Source of the DNA: Terebella lapidaria
Taxonomy: Eukaryota; Annelida; Polychaeta; Terebellida; Terebellidae
DNA length: 64,000 bases
Reading direction: 5' to 3'
Assembly: GCA_949152475.1 (NCBI GenBank)
Contig: OX424555.1
Location: 18,308,868-18,372,867, forward strand
Position 1 is the stretch's first letter; every line of letters begins with the position of its first letter. Both the position numbers and the translations under genes were made by a program. The notes under the pieces are model-generated. The model was given only the letters and a program-made list of their open reading frames with translations, did not search any database and was not told the DNA's origin. Shown in pieces: positions 48,790 to 62,286 of the stretch.

Positions 48790-50340
48790 AAGCTTTTGCT
48801 AACGAAAACTTGGTGGGAAAATTACAAATGGAAAATTGCATGATATGTTTTCTAAAGATGAAGACAGACGTTGAAACAAAATCGTGACAGCACGAAATTG
48901 TTCACATATGGGTCAAATATCATTCTGTGATATTGGTTCTGATAACAAAATCCGGCTCATAACACTCTGGTAATGTTGCGTCAATAGTGACATGCTCAGT
49001 AATGACACATTTGACATATTTTCGGTGAAAATGAACAATGATGTACTACCTAGTAAGTAGGCGACAATTGCACACTCACCGTAAACATAATTTCTATTTC
49101 GACAATATGAAAGTAATGAAACCATAATCATGACGCCTGAAAGGTAAAATCAGCCCCCAACCCTTCAGTGATCGTTACCCTTCTCACGCTTACGATGAAT
49201 CTTTCCCATCAATCATCGTGAAAAGATTTATTATGCATCTATCAATACTGCGCCACGAAAATGAAGGAAAATAGTATATGAGAAAAAGTATATTGATATT
49301 GACACAGTCATTGTAAAGTAATCTGTGGATTGACTTACATTCCAGTGTTGGTTGTTGACGAAGCCAGGAATTGTTCTGGCAACAGTGGGCCTTCAAAGCT
49401 GAGAAACTAATTTATTCTCTTTTTGTGATTCGATGCACATAGTCTCCTAAACCTACTCGAGCTGAACAGAACAGTACCCACGTTGGATTCAGGAGACCAG
49501 ACAAACCATTCAATTTCCCAGGTATCCGCAGGGATATCAGCGAAAGACTGTTGTAACGGCAAATTGTATCAATTGACATGTCACAGATGCATGGGCTTTC
49601 AGAAATAGAACCAATTTACATTTTTCGAACAGTATTTTGTTACTTCATCAGTTGATGTGTTGGTTTGGGATGCTTATTTGCGCACAGTTACTGATATATA
49701 CAGCAAGATTAAAATAGGCCTGGGAACGTGAACACAAAACAGCCCCTGTAACGTCGCCTGAATACACACTGTGTGTTTGTAGCTGTAATTAACTGGCCGC
49801 TACCGTTCCCACTTTCCGTGATCTTTTTGTGGCTTGATACTGACTGCCAATTTAGGTGATGTTGACATCAACCCATTCTCCTACAGATATCGATCCAACT
49901 AATATAATTCATTCCAGCCTTTGATCTCGAAATATTGGATAAGTGTTCAATGAGCTAACGACAAGGGTACCGAAATTATATACCACATGAGGTTTACACT
50001 ACATCATTGATTTCATCTTGCAAACGGGTGTGGTAATATTTTGGCATTACAATAGGATTTACTTTATAGCAGGTATTTCCATACACAATGTATAAAAACA
50101 GTTAGTAGTGTTATGTACTTTGCTGCCCAGAATTAGTCTAACATTGCTCCAGGCATCTCTCCTCGATTTCTATGATTGAGGTGGTAGTATCCAGCCGACG
50201 ATTCGATGTTAAAAAAACTAATAAAATACTAATAAATCTTAATAAAGGTGTCGCTTGATTGTATAGATTGTATGAAAATATATAACAAAGATTGTATGAA
50301 TATATATAACATTTTACAAGCATAATCCACTATAATTGTT
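48790..50340. repeat. Duplicated-family copy F, diverged
   Basis: Blocks include ATATGTTTTCTAAAGATGAA (48847), the AATATTGACACAGTCATTG type (49296), CCGCAGGGATATCAG (49529) and AGGGTACCGAAATTATATAC (49963). All frames are broken. Confidence 0.55.
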
Positions 50341-53300
50341 AAATATATTTCTTTCATCAACAAATATAACAAAGTGTACACTATCTACAAAAATGCCATA
50401 AAAATAATTATCATTTTCACTGGATTCACTGGAATTGTTATATTTATTCATTCACGCATTGGTTGAACAGGTATTACTCGGGTTCGTGGTCTAGTTCTGG
50501 TGCAAGCTATGGTAAATACACTTTTTACAGCTAGTACAGTATGTATGATTGTGTTGTTAAATGAAATGATTACCATGTCAAACTTGAAATAGATACAATA
50601 ATTACATGAAACTAAACCACTACAGCAACTTCTAATTACCGGTATGCAATGCATATATTGTTTGACGAATTATCCCTCACCTACAAATTACTGCGTATCT
50701 GCTCAACAAACGATTATTGTAATGATGGCAGTAAAAATCTTTATAATGTACGTAACTATTTATGTACAAATCAGAACATATTTTATCCAGTAATGCTACA
50801 AAATCAGGAATCTGAACAATGTCGTGGCCATGTTTGATATTACATTAAATAACATTCCATCTGCTGACATTTAAGCAACTTCTACTCAGCACAGAACTGT
50901 GTGGGAGTAATACAAAATTCTCTGGAATGTGTTCACTCAGATTTTGGATCACAAGTGACGACACACAATGAATATTTTAGCAATGCATCGTGTCTACTTA
51001 AAACAGAATAAGTGGTGATGCAACGCAAAATAAAATGAAAAACTCACAAAGCAACTGGATGTACGGTTGTTCTTTTCATCAATTTCCTTCAGCGTTCAAG
51101 TGATTCAGTCGATATCAAAATAACGGAACTGTTTCATTCTTTCAATAAATCAACTGCATGCGTGTGATCTCCAGTAGGTAATGTTCGATATAATATAATG
51201 GATGTGGTCATGTTAGCTCAAATGGCTACCAGTTTTACAATATAATCATCCTATATTATGAACGATACTATGCATTATATTACTCATTGGAACATGCAAT
51301 ATATCTTAATATATCCTTTATTTGTGTTGTGCTGCATTTTTGCAGTTTAGTAATATCCACATAGGAATCGGTGTTTGGAAGGATTGGCTTATTATAGCTA
51401 CGTAATTATGTGCCCTGATGCACACGCTTTGTGTTTGTCTTAAGTGTTTCTTGATAATATAATTGGACACCCGCGTCTGGTAGAAGCCTTATGGTGAGTA
51501 TACCGTCACAAAATGTGATATCAACAATGTTGCATGCATTCAAAGCATTGAACGCACGGTGTATCGCAACATGATATCTATAATATGTCTATATATAGCA
51601 TACTGTACACCGCTTATACCATTCTTCAAACGTCTGTGATCTATGGATTACCACAGGATTCACAATAATCTAATGACTGATCAAAGAGCGATTGTAGGAT
51701 TTGATTTGAAGATACCTGCAGAGTCTGAAGTGGTGGGGCCATTGAACTCATTCTGCTATAAAGTGATCGCACTTGTATTAACTTATGTGTAATATCTGTG
51801 TTATTTCGTGGAGACGATATGTGGTGTGTAATGTACCTACATGATAAACAAACAACCGAGCGTGGAAAAAAATGAAAAGCATGACAACCACTCGTTCAGT
51901 CTATTCACTTACCTCAGTAGATTGTTCAATATAAAAATTCCACAGCGCAGCAATGGTGGTGGCCACGTTAATCTTCAAATTGTCGAAAACATTTTTTCAC
52001 AATGATTTCAACAATGATTTATTCAGTGTAAACTACGTGTGATATAACTCAGGTACCCTTGTCTCCAGCTCATCAAATATTTATACAATATTGGATGTAA
52101 GGCTAAGGATACTCGAACTACATGGACCTTTCATACTTTGAGCACAAACATTCTCGGACATTTGTTTTCGCCCACAGTAGGACAATGGAGAACAATTTTA
52201 CAGTATCTGGAAAGTATTTTACATCAGGTATATATGGATAAATGGTGTTTTTTATTAGCTTGCTGAACTGTCACAAAGTGCACAGTTTTCAGTGTTGTTT
52301 ATAACAATGATCAAACAACAATATTCTTCTTATGATATACACGAATTGACATGACCTGTCTGTGCAGTATAAATCTTTTTTATATAAGAATTCATGTTAT
52401 CGGGGTAAGGTTACAATATTGAAATATATGTATCAATATGTGTATCGTGACATGTATACAATAGCTGGCAAATGTTTAATTGTGTATAGTTAAGGTTATA
52501 TGGAGAACCTTATAACATTATCCCGTGTGCCTACTGTTAGCCTTCATACATGTACATTACAATGATCACTGCCCAGTACCGGAATTCTCTCGCAATATTG
52601 CCAACCATCATGTATCGAATATAGAAAGACAAAAGTTTCCCTTCTTCACAATGACTGTATCAATATTGGAGTGTATTTTCTCAATATGAGCTTTCCCTCT
52701 GTCTCCCAAAATTTATGTATAGACCTACCAGTATATTTTTTTTCTTTCCTTGGTCGATATTTCTTTTTTGGAATGTGGTAAAAATGTGGAATGGAATAGC
52801 CCAAAGGTTAATAGCTTCTTCTGGGATACAAATATTGCCAATATACCTCCAAGGTCTTAGCATCGGAAGTGTACAACATCGTGGGGAATTATTTGATTCA
52901 TATATTGGTAGCGGAACAGTACCGATAACCCCACATATTTGGATATAATAAGTAGATCATCTGTCTTCCCTGAATTAATACGAGTCTATTGGCTAAAGTA
53001 TACAGTATACTGTCAGATATATAATCTCATATATTCCACAATGCTGCCTCTCCACTCAATCCCAATATACCGGAGACAATTATAGAACTCTAGTAACGAT
53101 GAATAAATTTGATACTTTCCTGCAATAAAGTAGACAAAATAGCAGAATATTGCTTTTATCCGTGAATGTCATGTAAAAAGTGAATCAATATTGCATCACA
53201 TGAAGTTGATATGCTGCTTAATTGATATAATTTTCCCTCCCACACAATGTTCTGCGCTAAGTAGAAGTTTTTGAAATGTCAAAAGATGGATCGATTGCAT

Positions 53301-53500
53301 GTTACATCATACATAGGACATCTAGCCATGTTTGGCTGTACAACTGTCAATATAAGAGTTTTTGTATTTTCACACCGGAAGCTCTTATCGCAAGCACAGT
53401 GAAATGACATTAGATATAATATGAAATTATATATCAATCTCGCCAGTGATTCTAGTATACATATTTTTTTACTTTATGTTATATATTGGTTATTAAACTC
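50341..53500. repeat. Duplicated family in inverted orientation
   Basis: The order of blocks reverses here. GTGTGATATAACTCAGGTACCC at about 52040 is the complement of the TTATATCACATG block seen at 34300, 37290, 40083, 43964 and 49970. 51060-51160 is the complement of about 38400-38480. 53220-53330 is the complement of about 26520-26580. No intact gene. Confidence 0.6.
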
Positions 53501-53587
53501 ATTTCGATGAATTGATTGCATCTGACAATTCCACAGTGCAGCAATACTGCATATTGATATGGTACTTGTTGGAACATCTATTGTGCA

Positions 53588-53690
53588 AGTAATGTAATGT
53601 AATGCTTTATTCTCATGTCGCCCCTGTTTAGGCGCATTGGAGAAGTACAAACTTTACAGGTGATGAGAAACAACAACAACAAAATACAAC
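53588..53690 (-). mobile_element. Candidate LINE 3' end fragment
   Basis: On the minus strand the sequence reads ...GAGAATAAAGCATTACATTA, an AATAAA followed by a short tandem tail, the usual look of CR1/L2-like LINE 3' ends. A GC-richer stem (GCGCCTAAACAGGGGCGAC) precedes it. Only the tail is present. No reverse transcriptase is visible. Confidence 0.35.
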
Positions 53691-55643
53691 AACAACGGCA
53701 GACATTTCAGGATAAACCAAACAGTCAATACACCATGGATCACAGAAGTGGTTACCTTATAGCAGTACATGTATCAGTGAGATAATCTCAAATTATATAA
53801 AAAAAAAACTGTAACTGCATTCTGGAGAATTGATAGACACCAAGTCGACCAAGTAGTGTGAATGTTTGGAAAAACATGCAGATTATATAGGCAATCGATC
53901 AATCATTTTCCGGAATTATTCTTTGAACTGGCAGCCTTACGGCACTTGATTTCATTGTTTGACTGATACTACACTTTTTGAGAATACATATGAACACGAA
54001 ATTTTGATTGGCTTGATTGCAATTAGTATCAACTTGTAATATTCATCAGGAAAATAGACAGTTTTACCTAAGTACTACGTGATTCAATGCAGATAATATT
54101 AGTGTGGTAAAAATGTCTCCTATACAATATTAATTTGAGATTTTTCAATAAGTACAAATCCCTGCTGTATTTTCCTTTGACGTCAACACCTGTCAAAACT
54201 TGTGCCAGATCATGCATTTTCAAATAGACTAGACTTTAACTGAACAGGTATACCTCCTCGATAACACTGAGAATACATCAAGTTTTATCTGCTGATAATT
54301 TTGCCAAGTCATGTGCCAGATCATGCATTTTCATGTTTTGTTTATGAATGAAACTGCAGAGGTGACACGGAACTGAGCAAAAAATCTTGATGTTGCTTTC
54401 TTTGATGACATGCACTTCGATATCGAGATACCACGAGTTGTGTTCATATTGTCATATGCTACATGAATACATCTGTGATTCTCCATATCGAAGTACAGCT
54501 CTAATATTCCCGCTACAATTGAGGTCCATGAGGAAGATTGCTGAATCTTTTTTGCTAGATATTCACTTCCCATGTTGATATAGCTGCCAAGTCAAGTGCC
54601 AGATCATGCATTTTCACAATTTTGTTTACTGAAACTGCAGATGTGACACGGAACCAAGCTAGCATAAAATACTCGCATCTATTATATAAGTGTAACTGCA
54701 TTCTGGAGAATTGATAGACACCAATTCGACCAAGTAGTGTGAATGTTTGGCAAAAACATGCCGATTATAAAGGCAATCAACAAAACATTTGCTGGAATTA
54801 TTCTTTGAACTGGCAATCTTATTGCACTTGATTTCATGGTTTGACTGATACTACACTTTTTAAGAATACGTTTGAACACAAAAGTTTGATTGGCTGATAG
54901 CAATTAGTATCAACTTGCAATATTCATCAAGAAAATAGACAGCTTTACCTAAGTACTACGTGATTCAATGCAGATAATATTAGTGCTGTAAAAATGTCTC
55001 CTATACAATAATATGTTGTGATTTTCTAATAAGTAAATTTTCCTGCTGTGTTTTCCTTTGACGTCAACACCTGTCAAACCTTGTGCCAGATCATGCATTT
55101 CCAAATAGACTGTAACTGAATTTGCAGATGTGACACGAAACTGAACAGGTATACCTCCTCGATAACACTGAGAATACATCAAGTTTTATCTGTTGATAGT
55201 TTTACCAAGTCATGTGCCAGATCATGCATTTTCATGTTTTGTTATGAATGAAACTGCAGACGTGACACCGAACTGAGCAAAAAATCTTGCTGTTGCTTTA
55301 TTTGATGACATGCATTTCGATATTGAGATACCACGAATTGTGTTCATATTGTTATATGCTACATGAATACATCTTTGATTTCCATACCAAAGTACAGCTC
55401 TAATATTCCCACATAAATGAGATCTATGAGGTAAATTGCTGAATCTTTTATGCTGGATATTCACTTCCTATGTTGATATAGCTGCCAAGCCAAGTGCCAG
55501 ATCATGCATTTTCACAATTATGTTCACTGAAACTGCAGACGTGACACGGAACCGAGCTAGCATAATTTAGAATTAAACAAGACAATATAAGATCCAAAGG
55601 AAAACACGTACTGTCTTGTATTGATTCGAAATATGATAATTTA

Positions 55644-55880
55644 TTGTTTGCAAGATGTCAAGTAGTAGCTATATTTTCAGTTTTATGCACTTTTTTGCTG
55701 TTTACTTCCAGACATTGCGTACTTGCCGAGAAATATTCTGTGCACATTTGTTCGGGAAAGAAAACATCCCACGTATTCATCAATATCTATGAACCAGTTT
55801 TGAGGAATGGTGATTGGTGTTCTTCCCTGGATACTGCATCAGTATCAGCTTGCGATATTCATCAGGAAAATGAACAGTGA
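55644..55880 (+). CDS. Signal-peptide-like ORF, copy 1 (shortened by a stop)
   Basis: The frame reads through a hydrophobic run, VLCTFLLFTSRHCVLA, typical of a secretion signal with a cleavage site after VLA. It continues EKYSVHICSGKKTSHVF and ends at a TGA after HQENEQ. In the other copies that codon is TGC or TGT (Cys), so this copy is truncated by about 22 residues. There is no ATG at the front of the frame. It would need a spliced upstream exon or is not translated. Confidence 0.3.
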   Translation: MFARCQVVAIFSVLCTFLLFTSRHCVLAEKYSVHICSGKKTSHVFINIYEPVLRNGDWCSSLDTASVSACDIHQENEQ

Positions 55881-56686
55881 TACCTAATTCCTACGAGATA
55901 CAATTCAGAAAGTAGTAGTGATGTGAAAATGTCTCCCATGCAGTAGTAATTTTCAGATTTTAATCCAATTCAATAAGTACATGTTCCTGCTGTTGTTTCC
56001 TCCGACGTCGACACCTGTCAAAACTTGTACAAGAGCATGCATTTTCAAATAGACTGTAACTGAAACTGCAGATGTGACACAAAACTGAACAGGTATACCT
56101 CCTCAATAGCAATCAGAATACATCAAGTTTTATCTTTTGATAGTTTTGCCAGTTTATATGCCAGATCCTGCATTCTCGAGGTTTGTTTATGAATAAAACT
56201 GCAGAGACGACATGGAACTGAGCAAAAAATCTTGATGTTGCTTTCTTTGATGACATGCACTTCGATATCGAGATACCACGAGTTGTGTTCATATTTTCGT
56301 ATGCTGCATGAATACATCTGTGATTCTCCATATCAAAGTATAGCTCTAATATTCCCACCACAATTGAGATCCATGAGGTAAATTGCTGATTTTCTTTCTC
56401 TCGATATGCACTTCCTATGTTGAAATAGCTGCCAAATCAAGTGCCAGATCATGCATTTTCACAATTATGTTCACTGAAACTGCATATGTGACACGGAACT
56501 GAGCTAGCATAAAATACTCATATGTACTGTGCAAGTGCAACTTCATTCTGGAGAATTAATAGACACCAAGTCGATCAAGGAGGATAAATGTTTTCAAAAA
56601 AGTATGCTGATCATATACACAATCGGCAGGTCATTTGCTGGAATTATTTTTTGAATTAACAATGTTACTGAACTTGATTTCATGGT

Positions 56687-57070
56687 TTGGTAACTGATAA
56701 ACAAGACAATATAGGAACCAAGGGAAAACACGTACTGTCTTGTATTGATTCGAAATATGATAAGTTATTGTTTGCAATATGTCAAGTAGTAACTATATTT
56801 TCAGTTTTATGCACTTTTTTCCTGTTTACTTCCAGACATTGCATACTTGCCGAGAAATATTCTGTGCACATTTGTTCGAGAAAGAAAACATCCCACGTAT
56901 TCATCAATATCTATGAACCAGTTTTGAGGAGTGGTGATTGGTTTTCTTTCTTGGATACTGCATCAGTATCAGCTTGCGATATTCATCAGGAAAATGAACA
57001 GTGCTACCTAATTCCTACGAGATACAATTCAGAAAGTAGTAGTGATGTGAAAATGTCTCCTATGCAGTAG
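56687..57070 (+). CDS. Signal-peptide-like ORF, copy 2
   Basis: Same frame as copy 1, with the upstream side open for another 28 codons because the junction with array sequence differs (ACTGATAAACAAGAC). Cys, Trp and acidic positions are kept. Substitutions include Gly to Arg (CSRKK) and Asn to Ser (RSGDW). It ends SDVKMSPMQ, then TAG. No ATG begins the frame. Confidence 0.3.
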   Translation: MVTDKQDNIGTKGKHVLSCIDSKYDKLLFAICQVVTIFSVLCTFFLFTSRHCILAEKYSVHICSRKKTSHVFINIYEPVLRSGDWFSFLDTASVSACDIHQENEQCYLIPTRYNSESSSDVKMSPMQ

Positions 57071-59398
57071 TAACTTTCATATTTTAATCCAATTTAATAA
57101 GTACATGTTCCTGCTGTTATTTCCTTCGATGTCGACACCTGACAAAACTTGTACAAGATCATGCATTTTCAAATAGACTGTAACTCAATCTGCAGATGTG
57201 ACACAAATCTGAACAGGTATACCCCATCAATAGCAATCAGAATACATCAAGTTTTATCTTTTGATAGTTTTGCCAGTTTATATGCCAGGTTCTGCATTCT
57301 CGAGGTTTGTTTATGAATAAAACTGCAGAGGCGACACGGAACTGAGCAAAAAATCTTGATGTTGCTTTCATTGATGACATGCACTTCGATATCGAGATAC
57401 CACGAGTTGTGTTCATATTTTCGTATGCTGCATGAATACATCTGTGATTCTCCATATCAAAGTATAGCTCTAATATCCCCACCACAATTGAGATCCATGA
57501 GGTAAATTGCTGATTTTCTTTCTCTCGATATTCACTTCCTTTGTTGATATAGCTGCCAAATCAAGTGCCAGATCATGCATTTTCACCATCATGTTTACTG
57601 AAACTGCATATGTGACACGGAACTGAGCTAGCATAAAATACTCATATCTATTGTACAAGTGTAACTGCATTCTGGAGAATTAATAGACACCAAGTCGATC
57701 AAGGAGGATAAATGTTTTCAAAAAAGTATGCTGATCATATACACAATCGGCAGGTCATTTGCTGAAATTATTCTTTAAATTAACAATGTTACTGAACTTG
57801 ATTTCATTGTTTGGTAACTGATACTACAATTTTTTAGAATACGTTTGAGCAAACAATTTCGGTTGCCTCGATTGCAATTAGTATCAGCTTCCAATGTTCA
57901 ATTAGGTCAATAGTGGTGTTGTGAAAATGTCTCCTCCTGAATAACACTGAGAATACATCATGTTTTATCTCTTGATTGTTTTACCAAGTCATGTGCCAGA
58001 TCATGCATTTTCATATTTTGTTTATGGATGAAACTGCAGAGGTGACACGGAACTGAGCAAAAATCTTGCTGTTGCTTTCTTTGATGACATGCACTTCGAT
58101 ATCGAGATACCACGAGTTGTGTTCATATTTTCATATGCTACATGAATACATCTGTGATTCTCCATATCGAAGTACAGCTCTGATATTCCCACCACAATTG
58201 AGATCCATGAGGTAGATTGCTGAATTTCTTTCGCTGGATATTCACTTCCCATGTTGATATAGCTGCCAAGTCAAGTGCCAGATCATGCATTTTCACAATT
58301 ATGTTCACTGAAACTGCAGATGTGACACGGAACCGAGCTAGCATAAAATACTCATATCTATTGTACAAGTGTAACTGCATTCTGGAGAATTGATAGACAG
58401 CAAGTCGAACAAGTAGTGAATGTTTGGGAAAAGTATGCAGATTATACAGGCAATCGCTAAATCATTTGCTGGAGTTATTCTTTGAACTGGCAATCTTACT
58501 GCACTTGATTTCATGGTTTAACTGACAGTACACTTTTTGAGAACACGTTTGAACAAAAAAATTCGGTTGCCTCGATTGCAAGTAGTATCAACTTCCAATG
58601 TTCAATTAAGTAAATAGTGATGTTGTGAAAATGTCTCCTATACAATAGTCATCCTTAGATTTTAATCCGATTTAGAAAGTAAATATTTTTCAATTGTCTT
58701 GCTTGCAAAAGAAAATGAATAGTTTTACTACCTAAATCCTGTGAGATTCAATTCAGAAAATAGCAGTGCTGTGCAAATGTCTCCTATACAATAGTAATTT
58801 TCAGATTTCAATCCAATTTAATAGGTTAATATTTCTGATGTTATTTCCTTTAACATCAACACCTGTCACAACGTGTGCCATATCATGCATTTTCAAATAG
58901 ACTGCAACTGAAACTGCAGATGTGACACGAAACTGAACATGTATACCTCCTGAATAACACTGAGAATACATCAAGTTTTAACTGTTGATCGTTTTGCCAA
59001 GTTATGTGCCAGATCATGCATTTTCATGTTTTGTTTAAGAATGAAACTGCAGACGTGACACCGAACTTATTCCGAACATCTTGTTGTTGGTTTATTTGAT
59101 GACATGCACTTCGATATTGAGATACCACGAGTTGTGTTCATATTGTCATATGCTACATGAATACATCTGTGATTCTCCATATCGAAGTACAGCTCTAATA
59201 TTCCCACATAAATGAGATCTATGATGTAAATTGCTGAATCTCTTATGCTGGATATTCACTTCCTATGTTGATATAGCTGCCAAGTCAAGTGCCAAATCGT
59301 GCATTTTCACAAGTATGTTCACTGAAACTGCAGACGTGACACGGAACCGAGCTAGCATAATTTAGAATACCCAAAACAGCACAGTTCTACCAATCTCT

Positions 59399-59605
59399 AT
59401 GGAAGCAAACTCACCTCAATTTTGTGTTCAGAAATTGCCAAGTGTTGCTGTGTGTGGCGATGAATGGTTTGCAATGCCAGTTGATGTGATTTATATACCA
59501 ATCGAATTGCTTCTCAGAGCGGATTCATACACAAGAGACATGTTTTTTCTGAACAGATTTTACGGCCCGTTGCACTCTGACACTCTTGCCAGTTTGCACG
59601 CTTGA
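59399..59605 (+). CDS. Unidentified 68-codon ORF, copy 1
   Basis: ATG start (MEANSPQFCVQKLPS), then AVCGDEWFAMPVDVIYIPIE and NRFYGPLHSDTLASLHA, ending in TGA. It lies at the start of a 2.1-kb array unit, about 265 bp before the signal-peptide-like ORF of the same strand, so the two could be exons of one gene. Family not recognised. Confidence 0.3.
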   Translation: MEANSPQFCVQKLPSVAVCGDEWFAMPVDVIYIPIELLLRADSYTRDMFFLNRFYGPLHSDTLASLHA

Positions 59606-59869
59606 ACTGGTGGGTGTCAATGGTGCCCTACTGCAATTAACCACGACATGAATCAGTGAATTATAAATCTGTCATATTGCTGTATTTATTCGTTTAAATT
59701 CCACGCTAATTACTTCTTTAATCTGGTAATTAATTGATTGATGTGATATCAGTGATTACGAATTGGCTATCGAGAAATTCATGTCTGAATAGCAAAGACT
59801 AAACAAGACAATATAAGATCCAAAGGAAAACACGTACTGTCTTGTATTGATTCGAAATATGATAAGTTA

Positions 59870-60172
59870 TTGTTTGCAAGATGTCAAGTAGTAGCTATAT
59901 TTTCAGTTTTATGCACTTCTTTGCTGTTTACTTCTAGACATTGCGTACTTGCCGAGAAATATTCTGTGCACATTTGTTCGGGAAAGAAAACATCCCACGT
60001 ATTCATCAATATCTATGAACCAGTTTTGAGGAATGGTGATTGGTGTTCTTTCCTGGATACTGCATCAGTATCAGCTTGCGATATTCATCAAGAAAATGAA
60101 CAGTGTTACCTAATTCCTACGAGATACAATTCAGAAAGTAGTAGTGATGTGAAAATGTCTCCTGTGCAGTAG
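59870..60172 (+). CDS. Signal-peptide-like ORF, copy 3
   Basis: Same frame as the other copies, about 100 codons: hydrophobic leader, then EKYSVHICSGKKTSHVFINI, RNGDWCSFLDTASVSACDIH and a tail ending SDVKMSPVQ. Four to six Cys residues suit a small secreted protein. The first codon is not ATG. An ATG in another frame (MSSSSYIFSFMHFF) overlaps it, so the true frame is uncertain. Confidence 0.32.
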   Translation: MFARCQVVAIFSVLCTSLLFTSRHCVLAEKYSVHICSGKKTSHVFINIYEPVLRNGDWCSFLDTASVSACDIHQENEQCYLIPTRYNSESSSDVKMSPVQ

Positions 60173-61510
60173 TAATTTTCAGATTTTAATCCAATTCAAT
60201 AAGTACATGTTCCTGCTGTTGTTTCCTCCGACGTCGACACCTGTCAAAACTTGTACAAGAGCATACATTTTCAAATAGACTGTAACTCAATCTGCAGATG
60301 TGACACAAAACTGAACAGGTATACCTCCTCAATAGCAATCAGAATACATCAAGTTTTATCTTTTGATAGTTTTGCCAGTTTATATGCCAGATCCTGCATT
60401 CTCGAGGTTTGTTTATGAATAAAACTGCAGAGGCGACATGGAACTGAGCAAAAAATCTTGATGTTGCTTTCATTGATGACATGCACTTCGATATCGAGAT
60501 ACCACGAGTTGTGTTCATATTTTCGTATGCTGCATGAATACATCTGTGATTCTCCATATCAAAGTATAGCTCTAATATTCCCACCACAATTGAGATCCAT
60601 GAGGTAAATTGCTTATTTTCTTTCTCTCGATATGCACTTCCTATGTTGAAATAGCTGCCAAATCAAGTGCCAGATCATGCATTTTCACAATTATGTTCAC
60701 TGAAACTGCATATGTGACACGGAACTGAGCTAGCATAAAATACTCATATGTACTGTGCAAGTGCAACTTCATTCTGGAGAATTATTAGACACCAAGTCGA
60801 TCAAGGAGGATAAATGTTTTCAAAAAAGTATGCTGATCATATACACAATCGGCAGGTCATTTGCTGGAATTATTCTTTGAATTAACAATGTTACTGAACT
60901 TGATTTCATGGTTTGGTAACTGATACTACAATTTTTTAGAATACGTTTGAGCAAACAATTTCGGTTGCCTCGATTGCAATTAGTATCAGCTTCCAATGTT
61001 CAATTAGGTCAATAGTGGTGTTGTGAAAATGTCTCCTCCTGAATAACACTGAGAATACATCATGTTTTATCTCTTGATTGTTTTACCAAGTCATGTGCCA
61101 GATCATGCATTTTCATGTTTTGTTTATGAATGAAACTGCAGAGGTGACACGGAACTGAGCAAAAAAATCTTGCTGTTGCTTTCTTTGATGACATGCACTT
61201 CGATATCGATATACCACGAGTTGTGTTCATATTTTCATATGCTACATGAATACATCTGTGATTCTCCATATCGAAGTACAGCTCTAGTATTCCCACTACA
61301 GTTGAGATCTATGAGGTAGATTGCTGAATCTCTTTTGCTGGATGCTCATTCCTATGTTGATATGGCTGCCAAGTCAAGTGCCAGATCATGCATTTTCACA
61401 ATTATGTTCATTGATACTGCAGACGTGACACGAAACCGAGCTAGCATAATTTAGAATACCCAAAACAGCACAGGTCTACTAATCTCTATGGAAGCAAACT
61501 CACCTCAATT

Positions 61511-61705
61511 TTGTGTGGTATTTGTTCAGAATTTGCCAAATTTGTTGCTGTGTGTGGCGATGAATGGTTTGCTATGCCAGTTGATGTGATTTATATACCA
61601 ATCGAATTGCTTGTCGGAGCGAATTCATACACGAGAGACATGTTTTTTCTGAACAGATTTTACGGCCCGTTGCACTCTTACACCCTTGCCAGTTTGCACG
61701 CTTGA
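61511..61705 (+). CDS. Unidentified ORF, copy 2 of the one at 59399
   Basis: Keeps VAVCGDEWFAMPVDVIYIPI and NRFYGPLHSYTLASLHA. An insertion upstream (GTGGTATTT region, about 61514-61522) puts the old ATG at 61487 out of frame. Either this copy is dead or the true exon begins downstream of the change. Function unknown. Confidence 0.25.
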   Translation: MCGICSEFAKFVAVCGDEWFAMPVDVIYIPIELLVGANSYTRDMFFLNRFYGPLHSYTLASLHA

Positions 61706-61983
61706 ACTGGTGGGTGTCAATGGTGCACTACTGCAATTAACCACGACATGAATCAGTGAATTATAAATCTGTCATATTGCTGTATTTGTTCATTTAAATT
61801 TCACGCTAATTACTTCTTTAATCTGGTAATTAATTGATTGATGTGATATCAGTGATTACGAAGTGGCTATCGAGAAATTCATGGTCAAATTGGCATGTCT
61901 GAATAGCAAAGACTAAACAAGACAATATAGGAACCAAGGGAAAACACGTACTGTCTTGTATTGATTCGAAATATGATAGGTTA

Positions 61984-62286
61984 TTGTTTGCAAGATGTCA
62001 AGTATTAACTATATTTTCAGTTTTATGCACTTTTTTCCTGTTTACTTCTAGACATTGCGTACTTGCCGAGAAATATTCTGTGCACATTTGTTCGGGAAAG
62101 AAAACATCCCACGTATTCATCAATATCTATGAACCAGTTTTGAGGAGTGGTGATTGGTTTTCTTTCCTGGATACTGCATCAGTATCAGCTTGCGATATTC
62201 ATCAGGAAAATGAACAGTGCTACCTAATTCCTACGAGATACAATTCAGAAAGTAGTAGTGATGTGAAAATGTCTCCTATGCAGTAG
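61984..62286 (+). CDS. Signal-peptide-like ORF, copy 4
   Basis: Same length as copy 3, with leader VLCTFFLFTSRHCVLA and end SDVKMSPMQ. It sits 2,114 bp after copy 3, matching the 2.1-kb array period. No indels separate copies 3 and 4. No ATG begins the frame. Confidence 0.32.
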   Translation: MFARCQVLTIFSVLCTFFLFTSRHCVLAEKYSVHICSGKKTSHVFINIYEPVLRSGDWFSFLDTASVSACDIHQENEQCYLIPTRYNSESSSDVKMSPMQ

